From Clostridia bacterium (lineage in GTDB: Bacteria; Bacillota; Clostridia; Christensenellales; CAAEEZ01): DNA of 36,762 bases. The notes below the pieces were generated by a model that was given only the letters and a program-made list of their open reading frames with translations, was not told the origin of the DNA and searched no databases. Position numbers and translations under genes: made by a program. Within the stretch, counting starts at the first letter, position 1, and each line of letters starts with the position of its first letter. Below are positions 24,362 through 33,716 of this stretch, piece after piece. The DNA is taken from contig CAAEEZ010000009.1 of NCBI GenBank assembly GCA_900755035.1, forward strand, positions 1 to 36,762. The letters run 5' to 3'.

Positions 24362-24390
24362 ATTATACATACAATCTGGAATTTTAGCAA
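24362..24390 (-). promoter_or_regulatory. promoter of the foldase gene
   Basis: Minus-strand TTGCTA (24385-24390), 17-bp spacer, perfect TATAAT (24362-24367), located between the end of mfd and the foldase start. No terminator was seen after mfd. Confidence 0.75.
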
Positions 24391-24437
24391 TAACTATTCC
24401 AAAATATTTGCAATTTTACTTCAATTTCACTATCGAT

Positions 24438-27400
24438 TTAATTACAATCTTGTAGGAAAGCAGTTAAAACCCTTATTTTTCCCACGTCGCTTAGCCCTTT
24501 CACGTTAAACAAACACCTAATCGGCGTCGTATCGGTAAGCACGCATTTTCCATCCAAATTGCTAACTGCTTTTATGATTTGCGGGTTCTTAAACACGTTT
24601 ACGTTGCCAAACTCTATACCCATTCCCTTTTGGTTTATTATCACCTTTTCAGCGCCGATATTGCTTGCTAACGCCTTTATAAGCGACACGTTAATTAAGT
24701 TTTCCACACCTTGACTTAGTATGCCGTACATAGACCTGACTTCGTTTTTCAGTTTTTCTAGGTCGTCTATCGTTCTTACGTCGCCTATTTTGTTGTAAAG
24801 CGCCATACGCTCGTCGCTAGGTATATCCATATCCACGCTAGCATTTACGTCCGCCTTTACTTCGGTAACTACGTTGTCCACCGCTTTCCCCGTAGTAATT
24901 TCGGTAACTGCTTCTCTTAGCATCTTGGTATACAATTCGTATCCCACTTGCTCCATATGTCCGTGCTGCTCTCTTCCTAGCACGTTGCCTGCGCCCCTAA
25001 TTTGCAAATCTTTTAGGGCAATTTGATATCCACTGCCAAACTCGGTATACTCGTTAAGGGCGACTAGCCTTTGACTTGCTTCGCTTGTCAGCACCTTATT
25101 TTTTGCCGTTGTAAAATATGCGTGCGCAAGTTTTCCACTTCTACCAACTCTACCCCTTAATTGATGCAGTTGGCTAAGCCCGAACTTATCGGCGTCGTAT
25201 ACTATCAACGTATTTGCATTTGGCAAATCTATGCCGTTTTCGATAATAGTCGTGCATACCAATACGTCCGCTTCGCCGTTATAAAAGCCCTCTATTCTCT
25301 TTTCTAATTTGTCCGTGCTCATTTGCCCGTGCGCAACGGTAATTCTTACCCTTTTGCCCAGCATTGACGATAGTTTCGAAGCGTATTCTTCTATGCTTTC
25401 TACGTAGTTGTACAAGACGAATACTTGTCCGCCCCTTGCCATTTCCCTGTTGATTGCGTCTACTACGATACCGTCGTCGTACTCCACGACGTACGTTTCG
25501 ATAGGCAATCTGTTTAGCGGTGGCGTTTCTAACAAATTTATATCCCTTATGCCACTCATTGCCATATGTAGCGTTCTAGGTATAGGCGTAGCGGACAAAG
25601 TTAGCACGTTCACGTTTTCGGCAAGGTATTTCATTTTTTCCTTTTGCTCCACGCCAAAACGCTGTTCTTCGTCAAGCACGAGTAAACCTAAATTCTTAAA
25701 AGTTACGTCCTTACTTAGCAATCTATGCGTTCCAACTACTACTTCTACCTTGCCCGTACTAATCTCTTCTAGCGTAGCCTTGTTTTCGGCGTTTGATTGT
25801 AGCCTAGACATAAGCCTTATTTGTATATTAAACGGCGCTAGCCTTTCCTTTAAGTTTTTATAATGCTGAGCGGCAAGAATAGTGGTTGGCGCAAGTATTA
25901 CTGCTTGACGGCTGTCGATAACTGTTTTGAATATTGCCCTAAACGCAACTTCCGTTTTGCCAAATCCCACGTCGCCACAAATAAGCCTGTCCATAACCTT
26001 ACCGCTTTCCATATCTCTTTTTACGTCGCTGATAGCAGTAAGTTGGTCGGGCGTTTCGGTAAATTCGAATGCGTCCTCGAATTCTTTTTGCCACACGGTA
26101 TCGGGCGAATATTTGTAGCCGTTTGCTTGCTCTCTCTTTCTATACAACTCCACAAGGTCGATAGCCATCTTTTTGATAGATTGCTTTACCCTGTTTTTTA
26201 CCTTTTCAAAATCTTTCCCACCAAGTTTGTTTATTCTAGGGCACGACCCCGTGTACTTAGTAAGCAAATCCATTTGGTCGATAGGTACGTACAACTTTCC
26301 GTTATCCTTGTAGGCAACTACTATAAAATCCTTTTCGCCACCCGAAACTTTCTCCCTGCTGACGCCTTCGACAAGACCTATTCCGTGCCTTTCGTGAACG
26401 ACGAAATCGCCCTCTTTTATCACCTCGGCAGTTCTTTTCTTTTTCTTTACTGCCGTTTTTTTGCCAAGCAGTTCTTCCGTACCTATAAGTGAAAACTTAG
26501 ATAGCGGATATACTACGCTTTTTCTAATAGTTAGCGGGGTTAAAAATACACCCGTTTTTTTGGTTATCTCGTCAACTATCTCGACGAATAAGCCCATATC
26601 TCTTAGGCTGTTTTGTATTGCCCTAGCTCTATCGTAATTATCAGCGCACAAAACCATCAAATTGCCAAGTCTACTATTTGTGTTAATATCGCTAACAAGT
26701 TGGCTTGGTTCTAAGTAATATTTTACGGTAGGTTTACTAGTTACCTTAAAAACGTAGTCGCTTTCAAACAATGTATTTTGCGATTGAAGTGGCATAAAAC
26801 CGAGTTTTAAGTGTGGTTTTAGCATAGATAAAAGCGTGTTTTGGTTAATAAGTGCGTTTTTGTGTTCGCTTAAAGCCTGTCCCGTTTCACGCATTGCCTC
26901 CACCCTATTTCTATGCTCTAATAGGTATACTTCTATTTTTTCTTTCACCATTTTTACGTCGTCGAAAACGATAACGTAATCGTCGGATAAATAACTAAAA
27001 ATACTAGTAAATTCGCCTTCAAGCAACGGCATAATAAACGACAGCGTGTAGTCGGTAGCGTTTATATCTAGTTTTTGCAGTATTCTATCGGCAGTTTCTT
27101 CAAAAGCAACATTTTCTTCCTTGCGTTTTATAAGCAACTCCCTCACCTTTTCCACCCCTTCTTCGCTAACCAAAATATCGGATAGTGGCAATATTTCTAT
27201 CTTATCTAACACTTTAATAGGCTTTATGGTAACTAATTCAAAACTTTTTATACTCTCGACAAGGCAATCGAAAAAGGATATCCTTACAGGGAATTCTTCA
27301 CCTGCTACGAATATATCTATTACGTCGCCTTTTTTAGAAAATTCGCCCTCTTGTCCAACGTTATTTACCCTTTGGTAGCCTGCTTCTACAAGTTTTTCAC

Positions 27401-27836
27401 ATACAGAGTCGGGGGATATTTCCTCCTCGACTTTAACTATAAACGACCTATTTACAAGTTCTTCCTTTCGTGGCGTTAACTGTAAAAGTGCAAGTGGCGA
27501 CAACGTAACTACGTCCGCATTGCCCGTTGCTAGTTTAGTTAAAGTTTTTATCCTTTGGTATAAATTGTTTTTGCCGTACGAGTACTGCGAATACAATATT
27601 TCTTCTTTTTCGGGCAAAAAATAGGCGTTTAGTCCATATTCTATTAAATCGTCCCGTAGCATTTTTGCTTGCAACGCATCGGGAGCAACGTACAAGATTT
27701 TTTTATTTAGCGAAGATACAATATGCTCTCTTATTCCCGTATTAGCACAATAAACCGTAACGTTATTGTTACGGCTTTTTTCGTAAATATCAAATATCGT
27801 TCCACCTAAATTTTTCGGTAATAAAAAGTCTTTCAT
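24438..27836 (-). CDS. mfd: transcription-repair coupling factor
   Basis: An ATP-driven DNA translocase that removes RNA polymerase stalled at lesions and recruits UvrA. The protein has 1132 residues, full length. In order: UvrB-like domains 1-2 (to about 350), the RNA polymerase-interacting domain from about 476 (GDFVVHERHGIGLVEGV), Walker A GDVGFGKT at 621-628, DEEQ box at 722-725, then SATPIPRTL, and the RecG-like motif VI (QLHQLRGRVGRSGK). A TRG/D7 C-terminal domain ends the protein. Adjacent to pth (6 bp apart), the pth-mfd order known from Bacillus and Clostridia. Confidence 0.97.
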   Translation of the reverse strand: MKDFLLPKNLGGTIFDIYEKSRNNNVTVYCANTGIREHIVSSLNKKILYVAPDALQAKMLRDDLIEYGLNAYFLPEKEEILYSQYSYGKNNLYQRIKTLTKLATGNADVVTLSPLALLQLTPRKEELVNRSFIVKVEEEISPDSVCEKLVEAGYQRVNNVGQEGEFSKKGDVIDIFVAGEEFPVRISFFDCLVESIKSFELVTIKPIKVLDKIEILPLSDILVSEEGVEKVRELLIKRKEENVAFEETADRILQKLDINATDYTLSFIMPLLEGEFTSIFSYLSDDYVIVFDDVKMVKEKIEVYLLEHRNRVEAMRETGQALSEHKNALINQNTLLSMLKPHLKLGFMPLQSQNTLFESDYVFKVTSKPTVKYYLEPSQLVSDINTNSRLGNLMVLCADNYDRARAIQNSLRDMGLFVEIVDEITKKTGVFLTPLTIRKSVVYPLSKFSLIGTEELLGKKTAVKKKKRTAEVIKEGDFVVHERHGIGLVEGVSREKVSGGEKDFIVVAYKDNGKLYVPIDQMDLLTKYTGSCPRINKLGGKDFEKVKNRVKQSIKKMAIDLVELYRKREQANGYKYSPDTVWQKEFEDAFEFTETPDQLTAISDVKRDMESGKVMDRLICGDVGFGKTEVAFRAIFKTVIDSRQAVILAPTTILAAQHYKNLKERLAPFNIQIRLMSRLQSNAENKATLEEISTGKVEVVVGTHRLLSKDVTFKNLGLLVLDEEQRFGVEQKEKMKYLAENVNVLTLSATPIPRTLHMAMSGIRDINLLETPPLNRLPIETYVVEYDDGIVVDAINREMARGGQVFVLYNYVESIEEYASKLSSMLGKRVRITVAHGQMSTDKLEKRIEGFYNGEADVLVCTTIIENGIDLPNANTLIVYDADKFGLSQLHQLRGRVGRSGKLAHAYFTTAKNKVLTSEASQRLVALNEYTEFGSGYQIALKDLQIRGAGNVLGREQHGHMEQVGYELYTKMLREAVTEITTGKAVDNVVTEVKADVNASVDMDIPSDERMALYNKIGDVRTIDDLEKLKNEVRSMYGILSQGVENLINVSLIKALASNIGAEKVIINQKGMGIEFGNVNVFKNPQIIKAVSNLDGKCVLTDTTPIRCLFNVKGLSDVGKIRVLTAFLQDCN

Positions 27837-27842
27837 TTTTCC

Positions 27843-28412
27843 CTATTTTTTTACGTTGTATTTTTGCATCAAATTATCATAAGTTTCCCCTTGAATATAC
27901 TTTTCCAAACACTCGGCTACGCTAGTAATTGCTTCGTCAAGCGCGGTTTTCTTTTCACCCGTAGGGCTAGACAAAACGTAGGTTGCCATATCCATAAATT
28001 CGGGTTTAGCACCTATGCCTACCCTTATTCGCTTAAATTCGGTAGACGACAAGTTCTCTACTATATTTCTCATTCCGTTATGCGTACCGCTAGAACCGGA
28101 TTTGCGTAGCCTTACCGAGCCAATCGGCAAATCCACGTCGTCGTACACAACCACTAAGTCGCTAAGGTTAGCGCCGTACTTTTTCATTAAACTTTTAACT
28201 GCTTCGCCCGACAAATTCATATAAGTTTGTGGCAAAGCAAGTACTACCTTTTCGTTATTTTTACTTAGCAAAGCAGTTAGCGACAAACACTCCTTGTCCT
28301 TTATCTTTTTCCCAAGTTTTTCGCTAAGTATATTTAACGCCATAAACCCTACGTTATGATAGGTATTTTCGTATTTTTCCCCGTAATTTCCAAGTCCTAC
28401 TATTATTTTCAT
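27843..28412 (-). CDS. pth: peptidyl-tRNA hydrolase
   Basis: Recycles tRNA by cleaving peptidyl-tRNA dropped from ribosomes. At 189 residues it is the normal size. GLGNYGEKYENTYHNVGF carries the catalytic H19 and N9; the acid D lies in VVVYDDVDLPIG and GGxxN-type GTHNGMRN is present. The start overlaps the tadA stop by ATGA. Followed by mfd; in B. subtilis pth (spoVC) is needed for sporulation. Confidence 0.95.
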   Translation of the reverse strand: MKIIVGLGNYGEKYENTYHNVGFMALNILSEKLGKKIKDKECLSLTALLSKNNEKVVLALPQTYMNLSGEAVKSLMKKYGANLSDLVVVYDDVDLPIGSVRLRKSGSSGTHNGMRNIVENLSSTEFKRIRVGIGAKPEFMDMATYVLSSPTGEKKTALDEAITSVAECLEKYIQGETYDNLMQKYNVKK

Positions 28413-28864
28413 CTTGACGTTTTTCGTTTTGCCTTAAAAAATTCACTTAGCAAAACCCCGCACTCCTCTTCTTTTATTCCACCTACGACGTTAGGTCTAT
28501 GATTAAACTTTTCGTCGCCAAGCAATTTGTACACCGACGTACAACAACCTGCTTTTTTGTCGTACGCTCCGTAATATACGTTGTCTATTCTCGAATTTAT
28601 TATTGCACCCACGCACATTAAACACGGCTCTAACGTTACGTACAGGTCGCACCCCGATAGATACCAATTATTCAGCCGTTTTGTCGCCCTTTGTATTGAA
28701 ACTATCTCTGCGTGATACACTGCGCAATTTTCTCTTTCTTTATAGTTAGTAGCCTCTGCAATAATCTCGCCGTCCTTTACAATAACTGCGCCAACGGGCA
28801 CTTCGTCAAAAGACGCTCCTTCTTTTGCTAAGGCTATCGCTCTGTCCATAAACTTTTCGTCCAT
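28409..28864 (-). CDS. tadA: tRNA-specific adenosine deaminase
   Basis: Zinc deaminase converting A34 to inosine in tRNA-Arg(ACG). The protein has 151 residues. The CDA motif is complete: H51-A-E53 and P80-C81-x2-C84 (PCLMC). The gene start overlaps the upstream peptidase gene by 31 bp, an unusually long overlap; an in-frame ATG at 28849 would shorten it to 16 bp, but AGGA lies well before the first ATG. The guanine deaminase family shares the fold, but VPVGAVIV..GEIIAE is TadA-like. Confidence 0.92.
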   Translation of the reverse strand: MDEKFMDRAIALAKEGASFDEVPVGAVIVKDGEIIAEATNYKERENCAVYHAEIVSIQRATKRLNNWYLSGCDLYVTLEPCLMCVGAIINSRIDNVYYGAYDKKAGCCTSVYKLLGDEKFNHRPNVVGGIKEEECGVLLSEFFKAKRKTSR

Positions 28865-29682
28865 AGCGTATTTCCTACCTCGCTAAGTAAATCGTACACT
28901 CCCTTATTTTTTTCAACTATTTGCTCGAAGGCAGAAAACGGGAACGGATAACCAAACCTTTCCTCGCCTACCTCAAACGTCATTCCCAACCTTTGATAAC
29001 TTTTTACAAACCAATCCTTGTAGCCACCTACCGAATAGTTGCTCTTTTGCAACGAATAACCCGTAATGTCGGCAAACTTTTTCGCTTCGCTATAATAATC
29101 GGGATATCCCTTGTAGCCGTAATATATTACTTCACCTTTCGTGTGATAACTAATGGTTACGATAGGATTTATTTTATTTGTAAACCTAACTAGATTTCTT
29201 GTTTCCACTTCACTTTCGGGATATTCGCCCACGTAATTTGCCGGGGCAGGACTGAATACGTTTTGCCTGCCTTGTCCCCAATCGGCGTTAAAATTAACGT
29301 TTAGGTCCACGGCTCTGCAATTAGCCTTCCACAGTGCAAAATCTCTCCTTCCACCGTTTACCGCTTGCAAAAAATCAAGTGGCACGCTTCCAAGCGTTGC
29401 TCCCCTATCCTGACACAACTCAACCCCGTCGGGATTTGCCATAGGCACTACGTAAATACCCATATCTTTCGTATAATACTTTATCAGTTCGATAGTAAGT
29501 GGCGCAGTAATAAATTCCCTTGCGTGTATCGCCCCAAACACTAGCGCGCACGGGCTTTTAGTTTTGCCTATAAACACGTACGGAGTAGGTCTTGACAAGG
29601 TGGAATTACCTATGCTTCCCACTTCGTACCCTAGGTCTTTTAGCCTTTTAATATCCTTTAATAAGTCGTTATAGCCGTACAT
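28834..29682 (-). CDS. M14 zinc carboxypeptidase family protein
   Basis: A protein of 282 residues with the M14 zinc site H53-x2-E56 (IHAREF) and H180 (SYHTKG), and the catalytic glutamate E237 in MTFEVGEE. The order and spacing fit bacterial gamma-D-glutamyl-meso-diaminopimelate peptidase I (ENP1-like) enzymes that trim cell-wall peptides, and it lacks the LysM domains some have. No signal peptide or membrane segment is visible, so it is probably cytoplasmic: it may recycle murein peptides, or act in the spore. GGAGG lies ahead of the ATG and it has its own promoter at 29699-29728. Downstream it overlaps tadA, a gene of unrelated function. Confidence 0.82.
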   Translation of the reverse strand: MYGYNDLLKDIKRLKDLGYEVGSIGNSTLSRPTPYVFIGKTKSPCALVFGAIHAREFITAPLTIELIKYYTKDMGIYVVPMANPDGVELCQDRGATLGSVPLDFLQAVNGGRRDFALWKANCRAVDLNVNFNADWGQGRQNVFSPAPANYVGEYPESEVETRNLVRFTNKINPIVTISYHTKGEVIYYGYKGYPDYYSEAKKFADITGYSLQKSNYSVGGYKDWFVKSYQRLGMTFEVGEERFGYPFPFSAFEQIVEKNKGVYDLLSEVGNTLWTKSLWTER

Positions 29683-29698
29683 AATTTCCTCCGACTAT

Positions 29699-29728
29699 AT
29701 AATATGGACTTATCTACCTATCTGTTAA
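29699..29728 (-). promoter_or_regulatory. promoter of the M14-tadA-pth-mfd unit
   Basis: Minus-strand TTAACA (29723-29728), 18-bp spacer, TATTAT (29699-29704), with GGAGG 10 nt before the M14 start. It lies immediately after the rlmH stop. Confidence 0.6.
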
Positions 29729-30199
29729 TTATTTATGGTACGGAAGTGAATTATTTATCGTAAACGCCCTATAAATTTGTTCGCTAAGAATTACTCTCAT
29801 CAGTTGGTGCGGATAGGTAATTTTCCCAAAACTGACTAGGTAATCAGCCTTATTTATCACTTCTTGGGATAGCCCGTTAGAGCCACCTATTAAAAAAGAT
29901 ATTTCGCTTGCGTTATACGTAAATATCTCCTTGATTTTACAGGCAAGTTCCTCGCTAGACAGCATTTTTCCCTGCCTGTCCATAGCAATTATTATGCCTT
30001 TTGCCTTTTTAAGTAGCCTTTCACCCTCGATTTTTTTAGTAATTTGTATCTCTTCTTCGCTTGTCTTTTGGTTTTTGTATTCGTCTACTTCCACCACCGA
30101 AAACTCGGTAAATCTACTTAGTCTTTTTGCGTATTCGTTAATAGCGTCGGTAAAGTATTTTTCCTTTATCTTGCCAACTGCAACTATATTTACTTTCAT
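29729..30199 (-). CDS. rlmH: 23S rRNA pseudouridine1915 N3-methyltransferase
   Basis: A SPOUT-type, SAM-dependent methyltransferase that modifies position 1915 of 23S rRNA in the assembled ribosome. The start gives 156 residues, the normal size. Family signatures: VGKIKEKYF at 8-16, AMDRQGK near 74, FLIGGSNGLS near 101-110 (the SAM-binding knot) and the C-terminal HQLMRVILSEQIYRAFTI..LPYHK. The ATG at 30199 overlaps the upstream protease stop as ATGA; an open frame five codons longer is not family-like. Confidence 0.96.
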   Translation of the reverse strand: MKVNIVAVGKIKEKYFTDAINEYAKRLSRFTEFSVVEVDEYKNQKTSEEEIQITKKIEGERLLKKAKGIIIAMDRQGKMLSSEELACKIKEIFTYNASEISFLIGGSNGLSQEVINKADYLVSFGKITYPHQLMRVILSEQIYRAFTINNSLPYHK

Positions 30200-31194
30200 C
30201 TTAGTAGCCCCCACGTCAAAGTGAATATATTACAACATACACCTATAAAAATGGTAGCCGTCATAATCGCCTTAGAAACCCCGTTTGCTTTTATCGTTAA
30301 AAAGCCGTCTTTTTTAAGCACGCCCGTTTGTATAGAACTAGGGAACTCTCTAATACTTTGTTTTTCGTAATCTTCCTTTCTAAAAGACATAAGTATCTTG
30401 ATAAAGAAGTATATACCGACAAATGCAAGCACTACGCTAAATATTCTACCTATTACGCTAGAATACAAAAGGGAGAAAAACACCCTTTTTGATGCAAGCA
30501 CAGTACTACCTATTTGTGCGCCGAAGTCGTTTAATACTTCGGTGGCGTTTATCATAAAGTGCATTATCATACTCGCCTTGATATTGCCCGTAAATACGAC
30601 GGCGGAGGCAAAGAACAAGCCCATCATAAAAGTATAAAAGACTTGGGCAATATTTTGGTGCATAAGCGAAAACATCAAAGACGACAATAGTATATATTTT
30701 ACAGGCTCGAACCTATACGACACCCTAAACAAGCCCCTATGCGCAGTTTCCTCGCAAATTGCAGGTAGAAGCGCCGTCATAAATAAATCTAGTACCACTA
30801 GCCAGCCGTTTGCTAAATAGTCGGTAGAGGCTGAGGACGAATATTTGTAGCCGATAAGCGACAAAAAGCCTGCGTTCACTTGGGCAAAGCAAGTATTTAC
30901 GTAAATTGCAATAAAGCCAAGGGCTATCACCTTAATTAACTCGCCTTTCTTGAAACGCTTAAATCCAAAATCGTCCAAAATGCCTCTTACGCTTGCCTTA
31001 CCTTTTATGGTGGTAAAATACAGCGTAACAGGCAAAATAAACATACACACTATTTGACTTAGCGTAGTAAATACGTAAGTTACTTGGTTAGAACTCATAT
31101 AATCAGCCACGTAGTTTATAACGATGCTAGTAAGTAGCAACGCAATCACCACGGCGTAATATACTAAATTCAATCTCGCTTTTTCGTTTTCCAT
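30196..31194 (-). CDS. CPBP family membrane protease (first of a pair)
   Basis: A polytopic membrane protein of 332 residues with about seven to eight hydrophobic segments. The CPBP (Abi) glutamic protease signature is EETAHRG (near 153-159), then the second motif FSLMHQNIAQ with its histidine, and a third, MIMHFMINAT. The family includes CAAX-processing Rce1 relatives and bacteriocin-immunity proteins; its substrate cannot be read here. It is translationally coupled to the neighbouring CPBP gene by TAATG, so the ATG at 31194 is preferred over one 30 bp upstream. Pairing of two CPBP proteins suggests a shared or heteromeric role. Followed by rlmH (ATGA overlap). Confidence 0.87.
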   Translation of the reverse strand: MENEKARLNLVYYAVVIALLLTSIVINYVADYMSSNQVTYVFTTLSQIVCMFILPVTLYFTTIKGKASVRGILDDFGFKRFKKGELIKVIALGFIAIYVNTCFAQVNAGFLSLIGYKYSSSASTDYLANGWLVVLDLFMTALLPAICEETAHRGLFRVSYRFEPVKYILLSSLMFSLMHQNIAQVFYTFMMGLFFASAVVFTGNIKASMIMHFMINATEVLNDFGAQIGSTVLASKRVFFSLLYSSVIGRIFSVVLAFVGIYFFIKILMSFRKEDYEKQSIREFPSSIQTGVLKKDGFLTIKANGVSKAIMTATIFIGVCCNIFTLTWGLLR

Positions 31195-32279
31195 TAAAAT
31201 CCTTGAACCAAAGAAACTATCCACATTATAACTAATATGACGACGATACCTATAATTATTATACTTACGCCCTTTTCTTTTCCCATAACGGATTCGTTTT
31301 TAACGTAATCGTCGTCCAAATAGCCAATAGTTTCCTCGAAGTTTTCCATACTCTTCTTTCTATCTTCGCTAGACACGATACCTCTAAAAAATCTAGTGAT
31401 AGTATCGAAAACGCCGTTAATAACGTACATAAACTTTCCTTTTGGATGTACGTTTACTATCTTCTCGCCAAGGCATCTATCCTTGCATTGTTGCTTAAAC
31501 AACTTCATAAACACGATAAGCAAAAGCATGCCTAAAACGAAACAGCCTACGCCTAATAAAATGTTAAAGTATCCAAGTGGTGCAAAATCTATCGGCACAA
31601 AACTCATTACTAGGCTGATAAGGTTGTTAAAAAAGTGGACGATAACGCCAAACCATACCGAACCGCCGTATAAAACTACTAGGCATATTACGATAGACGC
31701 AAGTAGTTGATGTACCGTTTGCACTGCGCTACCATGCGACAAACTGAAAATAAGCGAAGTCATCATAACGGCAAATGCGTAACTTTTTTGTTTTAATCCG
31801 CCCATTAGTAGCCCACGATAGATAAATTCTTCAAGTACGGCAGGCATTATTACCGCAAACGCAAGCCCTGCAAAAAATCCGCCTACCGTTTGAGGTATGT
31901 ATATATTCCCCGTGCTCTTAAATCCGCCTAAACCTAGTAAATACATAAATAGATATGCAATAGGTAAAAATGCAACTATTGCCGATAACGCCACGAAAAA
32001 CAGCGTACACGTTTGTTTTATGCTGGGCGCTTTTTTTAGATTCATTGCCGAGGCAAAATTTATTTTTGCCATTGCCGTATAGCCGAAAAACGCTATTAGC
32101 ATTGCCATTTGGTTTACGGCAAGCAACACGATAGAATAGTACTCGTTCGTATACTGATTAAAATTGTAATTCCTACATATTGCACTAACTACGCTTGACA
32201 ACAGCAAACTTACGATAAGATAGAAAAAGTAAGACACACCGCTGTCGTTCATATTAAAATAATTTCTTTTTTGTTTCAT
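31194..32279 (-). CDS. CPBP family membrane protease (second of a pair)
   Basis: A protein of 361 residues with eight or so membrane segments and a final anchor near 338-358. The CPBP motif EEFIYRG sits near 154-160, followed by FSLSHGSAVQ and VIVHFFNNLI, so all three conserved motifs are intact. It has an extra cytoplasmic loop of about 90 residues (roughly 255-335), rich in charges, which its partner at 30196-31194 lacks. The ATG directly follows the walJ-like stop codon and has GAGG upstream. The two proteins are clearly different paralogs, not a recent duplication. Biological substrate unknown. Confidence 0.86.
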   Translation of the reverse strand: MKQKRNYFNMNDSGVSYFFYLIVSLLLSSVVSAICRNYNFNQYTNEYYSIVLLAVNQMAMLIAFFGYTAMAKINFASAMNLKKAPSIKQTCTLFFVALSAIVAFLPIAYLFMYLLGLGGFKSTGNIYIPQTVGGFFAGLAFAVIMPAVLEEFIYRGLLMGGLKQKSYAFAVMMTSLIFSLSHGSAVQTVHQLLASIVICLVVLYGGSVWFGVIVHFFNNLISLVMSFVPIDFAPLGYFNILLGVGCFVLGMLLLIVFMKLFKQQCKDRCLGEKIVNVHPKGKFMYVINGVFDTITRFFRGIVSSEDRKKSMENFEETIGYLDDDYVKNESVMGKEKGVSIIIIGIVVILVIMWIVSLVQGF

Positions 32280-33059
32280 CTATACCTCTAAAAATTTACT
32301 GTGCATATTGCTTGGCGCAACTGCTATTTCCAACTCCTTGCCACGTAAGTTTTCGTTTTTTAATACGTATTTTTCCACCGTGCTATAAGCAAGTTCGGGC
32401 AAATTGTTTTGCTCGCTAAGGTGGGCAAGCAACACTTTTTTCAGTTTCCCCTCGGCAAGTTCGCTAACTAGTTTGCCTGCATCGTCGTTAGACAAATGCC
32501 CGCCTTCTCCTGCTATTCTTAGTTTTAGTTTATAAGGATAATTCCCCTGTTTAAGCATACGCCCGTCGTGGTTAGACTCTAATACGATTACGTCGCTCAT
32601 TAGTAGATTGTCCTTAACTTCGCTAGTTACGTAGCCCATATCCGTTGCTACGCTTATTCTTTTTTCGCTATTTACGAAAGTATACCCGTAAGGCATAATA
32701 GAATCGTGCTTAGTTCTAAACGGCACGACGAAAATATCCCCTACGTTAAAGCCGTTTTCGTTTATAACTTCTATATCAAACTCCACGCCTAACCTTTCGC
32801 TTATTAGATATCGCACGCTATCGGCTGCGTAAATTTTAGGGGTTTGCTTTTTTATTAGGCTTTTTAGCCCGAAAATATGGTCGATATGCTCGTGCGTAAT
32901 AACGACTGCGTCTATTTTCGCATCTACTTTTTCATTTTCGAAAAACTCTGCGATTTTCTCCGCCTTTATTCCGCAATCTACCAAAATATTAGTATTTCCG
33001 CTAGTTATAAAAGTACAATTCCCTTTACTACTGCTACATAACGTACAAACCTTAAACAT
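32280..33059 (-). CDS. walJ: metallo-beta-lactamase fold exonuclease-like protein, WalJ/YycJ family
   Basis: A cytoplasmic MBL-fold hydrolase of 259 residues. HxHxDH is at H56, H58, D60, H61 (THEHIDHIFG); the later ligands are in ATDMGY and LESNHD, and SNDDAGKL..LAHLSEQNN is typical of YycJ. YycJ/WalJ sits beside walRK in many Firmicutes and is linked to cell-wall and DNA metabolism; its biochemical target is a matter of debate. Here no walRK genes are adjacent; it lies between a zinc-ribbon gene (TAATG overlap) and the CPBP pair. Confidence 0.88.
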   Translation of the reverse strand: MFKVCTLCSSSKGNCTFITSGNTNILVDCGIKAEKIAEFFENEKVDAKIDAVVITHEHIDHIFGLKSLIKKQTPKIYAADSVRYLISERLGVEFDIEVINENGFNVGDIFVVPFRTKHDSIMPYGYTFVNSEKRISVATDMGYVTSEVKDNLLMSDVIVLESNHDGRMLKQGNYPYKLKLRIAGEGGHLSNDDAGKLVSELAEGKLKKVLLAHLSEQNNLPELAYSTVEKYVLKNENLRGKELEIAVAPSNMHSKFLEV

Positions 33060-33706
33060 TACCCGTTGCTCTTTTTATCTAGTCTATCCTGAGCCCTTTG
33101 CTCCTTTTTCTCTTGTCTTTTATCCAAAAACGCTTCTTTTTTCTCGGTTACTTTTTGGCTTACCGCTTCTCTTGCTTGTCTTAGCCTTACGAATCTTACT
33201 TCTTCGGTTGCCTCAACTAGCCCCATTCTTTGCAAAGCCCTACCGCATTTTTTGCAAGTTGCAAAATTTATTTGATTCTCTTCCCCACAGTACGGGCAGT
33301 ATCTTTTAGGAATAGCGTCGCTTTTCAAGCCGTACAATTTCCTACTGCTTACCTTCTTGCCGTAAGCGTAATTTACGTCCTCTTTCAAGGTTTTACTGCT
33401 ATATTCAAGTTTATACTTGTTTTTCATTACGGCGTTTGAAATCTCGTCGCAAGATACCTTTACCGACGATATTACGTTTACCAAGCTACCATACTCCTGC
33501 TTTGGCTCGATAGGCGTACCCGATAAATTAGCCGTACTTTCCGCTTTTATCTCGTTATTTATAGCAACAGCTTGCACGGGTATAGCCACCTCTTTTATCT
33601 CGTTTACTTGAATAGGCTCTTGCTTGCTATCTACTTTCCTTCCACATTCTGCGCAAAATAAAAAATCTTCCTTTAACTCTGCGCCACAATATTTACATAC
33701 TGCCAT
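33059..33706 (-). CDS. protein with two zinc ribbons and a basic helical tail
   Basis: A protein of 215 residues I do not recognise as a named family. Two zinc-ribbon knuckle pairs: C4, C7, C18, C21 at the N-terminus, and C137, C140, C151, C154. Between them lies a linker of about 110 residues with little pattern. Residues about 165-215 are a charged K/E/R/Q helix, probably coiled coil or nucleic acid binding. No membrane segment. It sits between glnS (10 bp gap) and the walJ-like gene (1 bp overlap), and GAGGGG precedes the ATG. Such double-ribbon proteins are common near membrane proteins in Clostridia, where the function is unknown. Confidence 0.75.
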   Translation of the reverse strand: MAVCKYCGAELKEDFLFCAECGRKVDSKQEPIQVNEIKEVAIPVQAVAINNEIKAESTANLSGTPIEPKQEYGSLVNVISSVKVSCDEISNAVMKNKYKLEYSSKTLKEDVNYAYGKKVSSRKLYGLKSDAIPKRYCPYCGEENQINFATCKKCGRALQRMGLVEATEEVRFVRLRQAREAVSQKVTEKKEAFLDKRQEKKEQRAQDRLDKKSNG

Positions 33707-33716
33707 CTTTCCCCTC

